Assembly: GCA_001936135.1 (NCBI GenBank)
Contig: CP012821.1
Coordinates: forward strand, 1,116,001-1,180,000
Source: Saccharomycopsis fibuligera x Saccharomycopsis cf. fibuligera
Taxonomy: Eukaryota > Ascomycota > Saccharomycetes > Ascoideales > Saccharomycopsidaceae
Reading direction: 5' to 3'
Length of the DNA: 64,000 bases
The position numbers and the translations under genes were made by a program. Below are positions 31,310 through 39,783 of the stretch, in pieces. The stretch's first letter is position 1. Each line of letters begins with the position of its first letter. Under the pieces are notes generated by a model that saw only the letters and a list, made by a program, of their open reading frames with translations, made no database searches and was not told the origin of the DNA.

Positions 31310-32422
31310 ATTATTTGTGTTTTGATTTGATTATTTTGTTCTATTTTTTTATACTTTTTGTCTGCAAGAATGTGTGTGAGGATAGAGAATGAAAGACGGG
31401 AGAGAGAAGAGGAGGGTGGAATCTTGTAAATAATCAGGCAGTGTTTCTCAAAAAATTCCCTTAAACGAACTATACAAAGCTGTAGGTTTGGTTGCCAAGC
31501 CAGGTGAAAAGTGCTGAGAAAAAAAAGCAATAGGATTATGAGCACGACGACGATAATATTTTCCATTCAGTCAAGGTCTAAATTATAAAGATAATAGGTT
31601 GTTCAACTTAGGCGTGAAACGGGGTGACTATATAAGATATAGCCAAGCTATATTCGTCACCGTTTTTTTTTTTTTTTTCTGTATAAATTTTTATTTAAAT
31701 GTTATGCGAAATGTATGTTTATCAATATTATTCTGTTATTATTGACTTTTTTTTCAGTCAAAAAAAAAGTTGTAACCATCAAGGGCCAAACTCATTTTTT
31801 GCGTCAATCAGCTTTTCTGGCGATGGCAGGTGCTGCAGGCACAATAGCAAAAAAAATGATGCACATGCAAACAAGTACGATTTCTACCTATGCCACTATG
31901 ACAGTAAACTAGTATAATATTTACACCGTAGTAGAAGGTAGTATAATTTGTAGTAATTGTGAGTTACCAAGTAGCGACAAGGTGGAAAAAAGAACGGTGA
32001 TTGAACAAAATAATATATTAATGATACAAGTACAAAAAATGGAGGATAAAAAAGAGGAAGCGGAGTTGGGGAAATCAAACAAATAAAAAAAAAAAAAAAA
32101 AAAAAAAGTAAAGAAAAGAAAAGAAAAGAAACAATAGTTGGAAGATAGACGGGTGCTGGGGACAGGAGCAGGAGCAGGAGAAAAGGGCCAACAAGTGACA
32201 TGGCTGATTAGTGAAAAAGGATAGAGCCAGGCAGAGTGGACCAGTGCGAGAGTCACTGCTGTCGTCGCACTCAAGAAGGTCGATTGCCAGTATTATGATA
32301 GGATGGTCTGAAAAGTCAGTCGAAATCGATTCTCTCTCACCGCAGGCGCACCTAGGGTGCATGCAGCCTGGCAAAAACGAGCCATAGCTGGAAAGTTGAG
32401 GAACAGTAATAACAACACCCAA
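31310..32422. other. Convergent intergenic MRP2 / Rab5 gene
   Basis: This 1.1-kb region lies between the 3' ends of MRP2 and the Rab gene. It contains a hairpin followed by T16 (31623-31678, separate entry) and an A23 run (32085-32107). A frame at 31760-31917 reads VTIKGQTHFLRQ... as a 40-residue peptide but has no family match and no compatible upstream exon. No gene is claimed. Confidence 0.5.
31623..31678 (+). other. Hairpin followed by T16 tract
   Basis: GGTGAC (31623-31628) pairs GTCACC (31656-31661), and ATATAGC (31637-31643) pairs GCTATAT (31647-31653) around a CAA loop. Sixteen T follow directly (31663-31678). The form is like the 3' end of a small RNA polymerase III transcript, but I found no recognisable RNA or A/B boxes upstream. 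A second small hairpin, GGTTTGG-TTG-CCAAGCC, lies near 31485-31501. Confidence 0.4.
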
Positions 32423-33139
32423 TCAACAAGCGCAGTTGTTGCTGGTGCCTGACGCAGAGTCGTTTCTAATTGATAGGTCAACCCTGTCGTTGCCACCAGC
32501 GGCCGCACCATTAGCTCCGCCGGCAGCACTGCCATTATCGCCGGAACGATCGGGGATCTTATGGCCAATAGCCATGAATATTTCGTTGACATTGTAGCCT
32601 GTCTTTGCACTAGATTCGAAAAACAAAAGACCCTCGTCCTGGGCTAGTTGTCTGCCTTCTTCGATGTTGACCTTTCTCTTGCTGTTGCTGCTTGCCTCGT
32701 TCTCATCGTCAGCACGTTCTTCTGCATCGTCGGTGCTGTTTGCGGTGCTTTCGGATTCTTCCACAATGTCGTACTTGTTGCCAACCAAGGCAATAATGAT
32801 GTTCTTGGAAGCCTGTTCGTGAAGCTCTTTGACCCAGTGTCTGGCTTTAATGAAGCTTTGCGGCTTCGTGATGTCGTAAACCACCAACGCAGCGGACGCG
32901 TTCCTGTAGTACATTGGGGCCAAAGAGGCAAATCTCTCCTGGCCAGCAGTATCCCAGATGTCAAACTTGATGGTACGGCCGTCAATGGTGCAACGTTGAG
33001 TGAGATAGGCAGCGCCAATGGTTGGCTCCTTGTTTTCCTGGAAATCGTTGCTCACGAAGCGGAGCACGAGAGAGGACTTGCCCACCGCGGCTTCACCAAG
33101 AAGAACAAGCTTGACGGGAGTTGAAGGTTTTGAGTTCAT
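32423..33139 (-). CDS. Rab5-family GTPase (Vps21/Ypt52/Ypt53 group)
   Basis: Small GTPase of early endosomes and vacuolar sorting, 238 residues. G1 is GEAAVGKSS, the effector region has [11 protein letters not shown] (Rab5-type), G3 is WDTAGQE, G4 is NKYD and G5 is SSAKTG. The C-terminus ends CAC, a Rab geranylgeranylation signal. An unusual acidic insertion of about 30 residues (Glu/Ser/Asp/Asn-rich) sits between G4 and the next helix, near residues 127-158. A Gly/Ala/Asn-rich stretch precedes the tail. S. cerevisiae Rab5 paralogs differ in this loop, so I do not assign which of the three it is. Base composition is more GC-rich than neighbouring genes. Confidence 0.9.
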   Translation of the reverse strand: MNSKPSTPVKLVLLGEAAVGKSSLVLRFVSNDFQENKEPTIGAAYLTQRCTIDGRTIKFDIWDTAGQERFASLAPMYYRNASAALVVYDITKPQSFIKARHWVKELHEQASKNIIIALVGNKYDIVEESESTANSTDDAEERADDENEASSNSKRKVNIEEGRQLAQDEGLLFFESSAKTGYNVNEIFMAIGHKIPDRSGDNGSAAGGANGAAAGGNDRVDLSIRNDSASGTSNNCAC

Positions 33140-33600
33140 GGTTGGCTAGTTGTGTGATTTGAGCGAGTTGAAATGGAAACGCTGCTGAGTGGGAGCGTGT
33201 GCAGAGTGTGTTTGCGAGGTTGGAGTTTCGAAGTGGCGCTGGAATTCAAGGAGGCAATGCGATCAGTCTGTGTCTAGCGCTGTGTCCCTGTGTCCTGTGT
33301 CCCTATCGCAGTCTATCACCGTCTGTCCTGTCAATCAATCAATCAATCAAACAATCAACCCATCAATCAATCACCCTTTTGATCTCAGAACAGAAAACCC
33401 AACCCGAGATGTTCGGTCATGTGATACGCGGGCACCGCGCCCTTGCTAAGTGCGCTTCCAATATCTGCTCCCTTGATCTGATATGGTACGGCGAATATAT
33501 TATCTGTTTCGCACTAACCACTCATCATACGACAAGATATGTTATTAAAAGTTTTATAATGAGCCACGGCAAACTATGGTTATATATGTTATACTATATA
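33140..33600. other. Promoter region of Rab5 gene with (ATCA)n repeat
   Basis: The intergenic stretch starts with the Rab gene 5' side and grows very AT-rich after 33480, towards the mitochondrial insert. It holds an interrupted tetranucleotide repeat (TCAA/ATCA units) at 33331-33372. Confidence 0.6.
33331..33372. repeat. Interrupted (ATCA)n microsatellite
   Basis: Five uninterrupted TCAA units at 33331-33350, then diverged copies to 33372. It lies in the Rab5 promoter region. A similar short ATCG/ATCA repeat is found at 39656-39690 upstream of PTC5. Confidence 0.8.
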
Positions 33601-33655
33601 TTTATTTACATATAGTATAAGATAGTTTTTAGATTAAAATTAGGAGATAATTTAG

Positions 33656-33712
33656 ATTGCTATAAAGTCGAAATATGGTCGTGGTAGGGGAACCTGCTGC
33701 GGAGTAATTAAT
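33656..33712 (+). pseudogene. rns: Mitochondrial small-subunit rRNA 3' end (NUMT part)
   Basis: AAAGTCG, then GGTAGGGGAACCTGCTGCGG, correspond to the conserved 3' end of bacterial-type small-subunit rRNA (AAGTCG ... CGTAGGGGAACCTGCGG). AT-rich spacer follows up to nad4L. Confidence 0.75.
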
Positions 33713-33859
33713 AATCTTTAATATTCTTACAAATTGGAAAAAATGTAAATACAATTATATCTCAATGTGTAATACATTAATCTTATTTATTATCGTTTTA
33801 AATTAAAAGAACATAATATTATTATTCATTAGTATCGAAATGATGTTATTAGCTAGTAC

Positions 33860-34015
33860 TTCTTAATATTACAAGGTAGTACTATCATGGATGATGTTAC
33901 AGGTCTATTCTATGGGATAACAGTTTTAATATTAGCTGGAGCAGAATCAGCAATAGGTTCATCTACATTAGTAGCCTACCATAAAATAAGAGGATCTGTA
34001 TCTTTAGATATATAA
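33860..34015 (+). pseudogene. nad4L: nad4L 3' part (NUMT)
   Basis: The frame reads LQGSTIMDDVTGLFYGITV, then LILAGAESAIGSSTLVAYHK and RGSVSLDI before TAA at 34013-34015. The AGAESAIG-VAY core is the NADH dehydrogenase subunit 4L signature. The upstream part is missing. It is followed after 10 nt by nad5, a natural mitochondrial gene order. Confidence 0.85.
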
Positions 34016-34025
34016 ATTAATAAGT

Positions 34026-34440
34026 ATGTTATTAGTTACATTAATCGCTCCCTTAATAGGAAGTATTTTTAGTGGATTCTTTGGAAGGTATTTAGGGGCT
34101 AATTTAAGTAAAATACTTGTTACTTTAACTATATTTACATCTATGGCTGCTTCATACTCTATTTATATAAATATTATCTAAAATGATCAAGGAACTACAT
34201 TAACCATATTACCTTGAATTAGTATAGAATATTTAGAGATATATTGTGCTTTCACTATTGATAAACTGTCAGGAAGTATGTTAATTCCTGTCGCAACTAT
34301 TTCATTCTTTGTACATATTTTTGCATGTAGTTATATGTCTTCAGGTCCTCCTCAGCCTCGCCTCTTCTCTTATCTATCGTTATTCACTTTCTTTATGTTA
34401 ATATTAGTTACTGGTAATAGTTACTTAACGATGTTCATTG
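34026..34440 (+). pseudogene. nad5: nad5 5' part (NUMT)
   Basis: Starts MLLVTLIAPLIGSIFSGFFG and continues through FTIDKLSGSMLIPVATISFF and FTFFMLILVTGNSYLTMFIG, the N-terminal third of complex I subunit 5. One internal TAA (near 34180) breaks the frame, and the MSSxPxQPR segment has unusual replacements, so it has decayed. A TGA Trp codon confirms mitochondrial origin. It is cut at MFIG and runs in frame into atp6. Confidence 0.9.
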
Positions 34441-34797
34441 GTTCACCATTAGATCAATTTGAGATTAGAACATTCTTAGGTTTTGTTTCACCTTTCTTTG
34501 ATTTAAGTGCATTAAACTTTACTATTTTTAGTTTATATACTATAATAGTATTATTTGTAATATTAGGTTTAAATTTATTAACCGATAACCATGGAAAAAT
34601 AGTAGGATCAAGATGATTTGTTAGCCAAGAAGCTTTATATGATACTATCTTAAATATGGTTAAAAGCCAAATAGGTGGTGTTTATGGAGGATTCTACTTC
34701 CCATTTATTTATACATTATTTATTTTTGTATTAGTTGCTAACTTAATTAGTATGGTTCCATACTCATTTGCTTTAGCTTCACATCTAGTACTTATTA
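34440..34797 (+). pseudogene. atp6: atp6 internal part (NUMT)
   Basis: SPLDQFEIRTFLGF, then KIVGSRWFVSQEALYDTI, then VYGGFYFPFIYTLFIFVLVA and MVPYSFALASHLV match ATP synthase subunit 6 (yeast SPLDQFEIRT ... GSRWLISQEAIYDTI ... MIPYSFALSAHLV). The Trp after GSR is TGA. Both ends are truncated: the 5' end is fused to nad5 and the 3' end to nad2. Confidence 0.92.
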
Positions 34798-35120
34798 CAT
34801 AATTATACTCCTACTATTGTAACTTCATATATTAGTTTAATGGCTAAATTTAGTATATTACCATTTGTATATACTATTATTGTAAACACATATAGTATAA
34901 ACAGTGAAAATAATTATTTAAATTTAATAATTGCTATCAGTATTTTATTATCTATGATTATTGGAAGTATAGGAGGATTAAATCAAATAAAAATAAAAGT
35001 ACTATTAGCTTATAGTGGTGTTATTAATGCAGGTTATTTATTATTAGCCTTATTAGTTAACTCACAAGAAGGTATAGTTGGATTTATTGTATATATTTAC
35101 CAATATGGTTTAACACATAC
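34798..35120 (+). pseudogene. nad2: nad2 internal part (NUMT)
   Basis: TPTIVTSYISLMAKFSILPF, then IGSIGGLNQIKIKVLLAYSG and VINAGYLLLAL match NADH dehydrogenase subunit 2 (a GGLNQ...K.LLAYS.I.H.G-type signature). The frame is open to QYGLTHT, after which nuclear GC-rich sequence begins. Confidence 0.88.
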
Positions 35121-35123
35121 TGT

Positions 35124-35458
35124 CTCTCTCGCTGCTGTCTCTTTCCAAAAAAGTCTCCCACGGGGAGCGTAGAGGCCAGCACCGGTGTCAAAACACTTAC
35201 TCTACGTGCTGTGGCACTGCCGCTGTGGCGCTGGCGCGGTGGCGCTGCTGTTACTGCTGGCGCTGCTGTGGGCGGGTAACACTCCTCCTCCAGCTCTGGC
35301 CACCGGCGCCAATCTTTGATACCGACAGCCACCGCACAGGGCCATCATTAACGCGAACGCCCGCGAAGATATACACAAGAACAGTGTCAGATAAGCGCCC
35401 AACACTGCCGCCGTCCAGCAGACAACACTCCAAGATTCTGTCGATAGAGCTCGCCCCC
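35124..35458. promoter_or_regulatory. Short GC-rich upstream region of the phosphate transporter
   Basis: About 335 bp, GC-rich, with many GCTG/GGCGCTGG motifs. This is all the non-mitochondrial sequence between the NUMT and the transporter start. An open frame runs through it in phase with the transporter from 35225, but the SPX domain begins at the 35459 Met. No CACGTG (Pho4) site is seen here. Confidence 0.5.
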
Positions 35459-38338
35459 ATGAAGTTTTCCCACTCCTTGCAGTTCAACGCTGTCCCCGAG
35501 TGGTCGTCCCGCTACCTTGCCTACTCCTCCCTCAAGAAGCTCATCTACGCCTTGCAGAAACGTACTCTTATCGAGCAAGCTTACGACGACGAGCAGTCGG
35601 CTCTCTTGCATCCCACCGACCCCGTGCTAGTGTTCAGCGAGGCCCTCGACAAGGACTTGCTCAAAATTGACGATTTCTACAAGCAAAAGGAGAGCGAAAT
35701 CTTTGGCGACTTGAAGGCCTTGCTCCAGGACGTTCGCGATTACGATGCAGAACTTCTGATGAAAACCGATCTAGTGTTGCAGCAGGAAGCCGGCCAAAAC
35801 ACTGACGTTGCGGCTTCGTTCAGCGATGCCAAAGCCCAGCAGCCAACCGCCGCGGACGACGAGCTTCTTTCTGACATCCTTCACCACTCCATGCCCGCTG
35901 CCACCCAGGCCTCAGCGGAGGCCTCGGCTGGGGCCTCTGCTGGAGCTTCCGCCAGTCTGCACCGCCCTTCTTTCAACAAGCTCACTACGGAGATCAATGC
36001 TAGAAGCGATTTGCTTTCATCCAAGGCTCCCGAAATTTACGGCGACGTCAACGAGGAAAGCGAAGACGATGACGAAGACGAGGACCAAGAGGAATCCACT
36101 TTGTTGAACCGCAAAAGGTCAAAGGCGTCCTCGTCCTCCGATAAGCAAGACGTCGGCACCAGCCACGACCACGGATACGGCCAAAGCAGCAGCCGCCGTG
36201 AGCGCCAAAGAAGCAACGCCAGCTACGTGGCTTCGCCAATGAAGCAGTCTTTCCTCAATAGCATCAACCTCAAAGACTCATTCCTTATTCTTTCCGACCT
36301 CAAGATTACCTTGAAAAAAAGAATAATTCTTTTATTCACTTCCATGTCCGAGCTCAAGTCGTTCATAGAACTAAACAGGACCGGCTTCAAGAAAATCCTC
36401 AAAAAGTTTGACAAAACTTTGCACACTTCTCTCAAGGATACTTACCTTAGCACCAATTTGGTCAATAATTCGTACATTTTCAAGTCCACCACCATTGCCA
36501 AAGTGCAAGAAAATATAAACACGATTGTCAAACTCTACGCTGACATTGCCACCAATGGCTCTATAAGTGCTGCTGAAAGCGAGCTAAAGCTTCACTTGCG
36601 CGAGCATGTTGTTTGGGAAAGAAACACGGTCTGGAGAGACATGATCAACATTGAGCGCAAATCTCAAGCTGCAAACATTTTTGCTCCCAAAAACATTGGG
36701 GTTACTGCAGATAACGGTTCTGGCTCATTGCCAGAAACGAAAGAAATTGCCGGCAATCTTAAATCTCTTGGGCTCTCATCGTTGTTTAATGGCCAAGCAT
36801 TGAAAATCGCCATTATCTTTTTGATTGCGTTCATTCTTTTGTTTGTTTCGCCATTCACCGAAAGGGAGCAAGTGAATTGTTTTGCCATGTTGATCGGTGC
36901 TTCTTTACTTTGGGCCACTGAGGCCATTCCGCTTTTTGTCACTTCTTTAGGAGTGCCCTTCTTCGTGATTATCTTGAAAGTCCTCAAGTACGATGATCCA
37001 AAACACCATAATTATGGCAAAGCAATGAAGGCCCCCGACGCCTCAAAGTACATTCTCGGGACAATGTGGTCTTCTGTGATTATGTTATTGTTGGGAGGTT
37101 TCACTCTTGCTGCCGCATTGTCGAAGTACTCAATTACAAGAATTTTTTCCACCTGGATCTTGTCCAAATCAGGAACTTCCCCTAACGCAATCTTACTTAC
37201 CATTATGTTGATTTCTCTTTTCGTTTCCGCTGTGGTTAGTAACGTTGCAGCCCCAGTATTGTGCTACTCTATTATCCAGCCATTATTGCGCACTTTGCCT
37301 ACAAATTCCAATTTCGCTCAAGCTTTGATTCTTGGCGTGGCGTTTGCTTCTAATTTGGGCGGCATGTCATCACCAATATCATCACCTCAAAATATCATTG
37401 CTATTGAGCTAATGGAACCTCAACCATCTTGGATCCAGTGGTTCATCATATCAATCCCCGTGTGTTTGATTGCGTTGGTGCTTATTTATTTTTTCTTGAT
37501 TGTTTCCTTCAAGATCACCAATTCTTCGAGTGTGGCCACAAACAGCACTGCTATAGACGAGAATGGCGACGATGATGTAACTAATCCATTAGCCAACTCC
37601 GTATCTGCGCATGCGTCACATCTGCAACAGATTAAAATTGCACCAATCCAACCGTCCAACGAATCACTTACCCCAATCCAATGGTTTATCATTGCCGTGT
37701 CAGTGCTAACAATCGGCCTTTGGTGTTTTGCCAATAATTTATCAGCAATCTTTGGTGAAATTGGTATCATATCTCTCATTCCAATTGTCCTTTTCTTTGG
37801 CTCCGGAATCTTGACCTCCGAAGACTGGAATAATTTCCTATGGACAATCGTGGCCCTCGCTATGGGTGGGATTGCCCTTGGCAAAGCAGTCTCTTCTTCA
37901 GGACTTCTCAAGACCATAGCCATTACCATCCAAGAAAAAATCATCACTGGGATGGGTATATATCAAATCTGTCTAATTTTTGGTCTTTTATGTCTTGTCA
38001 TTTCGACATTTATTTCGCATACCGTCAGCGCTTTAATTTTGCTCCCATTAATCAAAGAAATCGGTCAAACTTTGGCTGCTGGAAGTAACGCTGACGGCAC
38101 TAGTGCCGGCGACTATTCTCGCTTGTTGGTAATGCTTAATGTCTTACTTTGTTCAATAGCTATGGGCTTGCCAACCTCAGGATTTCCTAACGTTACGGCA
38201 ATCTGTATGACTGATGAAGTGGGACATAATTATGTCAATGTTAAGACGTTTATAACTAGAGGGGTGCCTAGCTCGTTCATTGCTTATTTTGTTATTGTCA
38301 CGGTTGGGTATCTAATTATGCAAATCATTCACTTGTGA
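35459..38338 (+). CDS. SPX-domain low-affinity phosphate transporter (Pho87/Pho90/Pho91 family)
   Basis: Sodium/phosphate-type symporter of the DASS family with an N-terminal SPX domain that senses inositol pyrophosphates, 959 residues. The start at 35459 is chosen because MKFSHSLQFNAVPEWSSRYL is the canonical SPX beginning (MKFs..L.....PEW...Y..Y..LKK.I). The SPX part extends to about residue 320, interrupted by an Ala/Ser-rich and an acidic (EESEDDDEDEDQEE) insert. From about residue 440 there are roughly a dozen hydrophobic segments, with conserved family pieces such as FASNLGGMSSPISSPQN and MGLPTSGFPN. Plasma membrane (Pho87/Pho90) versus vacuole (Pho91) cannot be told from sequence. The NUMT ends 335 bp upstream, which may have changed the promoter. 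Confidence 0.92.
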   Translation: MKFSHSLQFNAVPEWSSRYLAYSSLKKLIYALQKRTLIEQAYDDEQSALLHPTDPVLVFSEALDKDLLKIDDFYKQKESEIFGDLKALLQDVRDYDAELLMKTDLVLQQEAGQNTDVAASFSDAKAQQPTAADDELLSDILHHSMPAATQASAEASAGASAGASASLHRPSFNKLTTEINARSDLLSSKAPEIYGDVNEESEDDDEDEDQEESTLLNRKRSKASSSSDKQDVGTSHDHGYGQSSSRRERQRSNASYVASPMKQSFLNSINLKDSFLILSDLKITLKKRIILLFTSMSELKSFIELNRTGFKKILKKFDKTLHTSLKDTYLSTNLVNNSYIFKSTTIAKVQENINTIVKLYADIATNGSISAAESELKLHLREHVVWERNTVWRDMINIERKSQAANIFAPKNIGVTADNGSGSLPETKEIAGNLKSLGLSSLFNGQALKIAIIFLIAFILLFVSPFTEREQVNCFAMLIGASLLWATEAIPLFVTSLGVPFFVIILKVLKYDDPKHHNYGKAMKAPDASKYILGTMWSSVIMLLLGGFTLAAALSKYSITRIFSTWILSKSGTSPNAILLTIMLISLFVSAVVSNVAAPVLCYSIIQPLLRTLPTNSNFAQALILGVAFASNLGGMSSPISSPQNIIAIELMEPQPSWIQWFIISIPVCLIALVLIYFFLIVSFKITNSSSVATNSTAIDENGDDDVTNPLANSVSAHASHLQQIKIAPIQPSNESLTPIQWFIIAVSVLTIGLWCFANNLSAIFGEIGIISLIPIVLFFGSGILTSEDWNNFLWTIVALAMGGIALGKAVSSSGLLKTIAITIQEKIITGMGIYQICLIFGLLCLVISTFISHTVSALILLPLIKEIGQTLAAGSNADGTSAGDYSRLLVMLNVLLCSIAMGLPTSGFPNVTAICMTDEVGHNYVNVKTFITRGVPSSFIAYFVIVTVGYLIMQIIHL

Positions 38339-39783
38339 TTGTAAATTGAGATAGTCTTTGCTTGTGATGGGCTTCAGCAACTAATAAAAAAAAAAAAAAG
38401 ACATGAAAAAATTATGAAAAAAACAGTTGGGCTTTTTTAGAGGTTGGTCTATAGAAATGCTATAGGATTCTGCTTGCCCTAGTCTACTTGTTGAACTAAT
38501 TTCATATTCGATTATTGTTTTGTTTGAGTTTTTTAAAGTTTATGATCTCTATTTTTTATCAGTTCTTATCTTTTTCCTTTTATCATCATGCGCTTGTTTT
38601 ATTGTATAATCTGCTTGTGCTTTTGACTTTTTTACAGCCTATCTTGCTAATTATACTATCTCTTGATTGGTCTTCATTTTTATTTTTTGTGCATTGTTTT
38701 TTTTCTTTTTCCTTCTTTTAACACTCTCGACTCTCTGTTTACTCCGTAATTTGTTGTTACACGTTTGTCATTTTCTTTTCTTTCTCTATTCATTCTATTT
38801 AACTACTCTATCTAAAGCTTTTCATTTTGCATTTTTTGGACCCTTATAAACCTTTTTTGCTCTGAGATTTATACTGTTTAACAGCATCCTAACATTATGA
38901 GAATTTTGAAGTTAGGCTGCAAAGCGATCTTCTCTTGCTTTGAGGCCTTGTAGTTTTTGCAAAGTTCGAAGATATTGAAAAGCTGTCAATTTATTTAGCA
39001 TTATGTTAGTAGAATCTATAGACAAATCGGGTATTTTGTTAAGCATTTCCCAAAGAAATGTAACAAGAGTGAAATGAACAATGTTTTTGACACGGTAAAT
39101 GTTGGCGAGCTGAAATTCAGGTAAAAACTTCCAGTTGTGTTTGATTGTCATGTAGTCTAGATGTCTTGTTATTCTGCTGCTTGCCGATCAGTTTCGATGC
39201 TGATGATTGCCTTTAGGGACAGTAATGAACGTTTGCATATTAGCAAAATTAAGTGGATATAGAGTCTCTTACCCAGAACTATGCCACTCTTCATGGCCTT
39301 CACTCTCTACAATACCTGAATGTGGCTTTCAGGGAATCACAAGTTTACAAAGCCAGTTTATAAACATATGGCCATTTCAACAACTACAGAAAACCAAGTT
39401 TTAATATGCTGAGATAAGAGCCAATCGAGAGCAAGAACGCAGCAAGAATGTCTTTCCTTATCAGGAAACGTAGACTGCGGAAGATACTGTTATTACATAT
39501 ACAACTTCATAACCATATCCCAGCTATTGTGACACTGCTTTCGCCAGTTTTATGTTTGGTCTCTTGTATTGAGGCTGTCCATCATCGATGTTGTCTTACG
39601 TTTAAGTATTTTGCTCTGTTTGGTTACGCAGCACCGTCTCCTTCACCATTATCAACAATCGATTAATCGATCAATCGATCAGTCAATCAACACCAGTCAT
39701 TAATCAACAACCGCCAGCAGCAACCTTCTCTATCCACCAACTTATATCCTCTCACCACCCTCACACACATCCCCTCACCCAAC
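38339..39783. other. Intergenic, phosphate transporter to PTC5
   Basis: 1.45 kb, T-rich in the first half. Small ORFs (for example 38912-39151 minus, 79 codons) have no recognisable family. An ATCG/ATCA microsatellite at 39656-39690 and a CA/C-rich leader precede PTC5. Confidence 0.5.

Larger units (their letters stand above)
33600..35123 (+). other. NUMT: mosaic nuclear copy of mitochondrial DNA
   Basis: About 1.5 kb of AT-rich mitochondrial sequence sits between nuclear genes. It holds, all in the same orientation, pieces of rns, nad4L, nad5, atp6 and nad2. Trp positions in the conserved proteins are TGA (near 34215 and 34615), the mitochondrial code. The pieces join abruptly inside genes (near 34440 and 34797), so the block is either several mtDNA fragments joined at a break repair or a copy of a rearranged mtDNA. 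Coding similarity is still obvious along most of the length, so the insertion is not ancient. Outer limits are approximate; base composition switches sharply to GC-rich nuclear sequence at about 35121. Confidence 0.92.

Noticed and set aside
31699-31917. Small spliced gene after the T16 tract
   Set aside because: A GTATGT and a CAG acceptor exist, but the phase does not join to the more plausible frame, and the peptide has no family match.
34278-34616. 112-codon ORF read as a novel membrane protein
   Set aside because: It is the nad5/atp6 join inside the NUMT, ended by a mitochondrial TGA Trp codon; not a nuclear gene.
35225-35458. 78-codon N-terminal extension of the phosphate transporter
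   Set aside because: It is Cys/Trp/Arg-rich with no homology, and SPX domains begin at the MKFSHSL methionine (35459).
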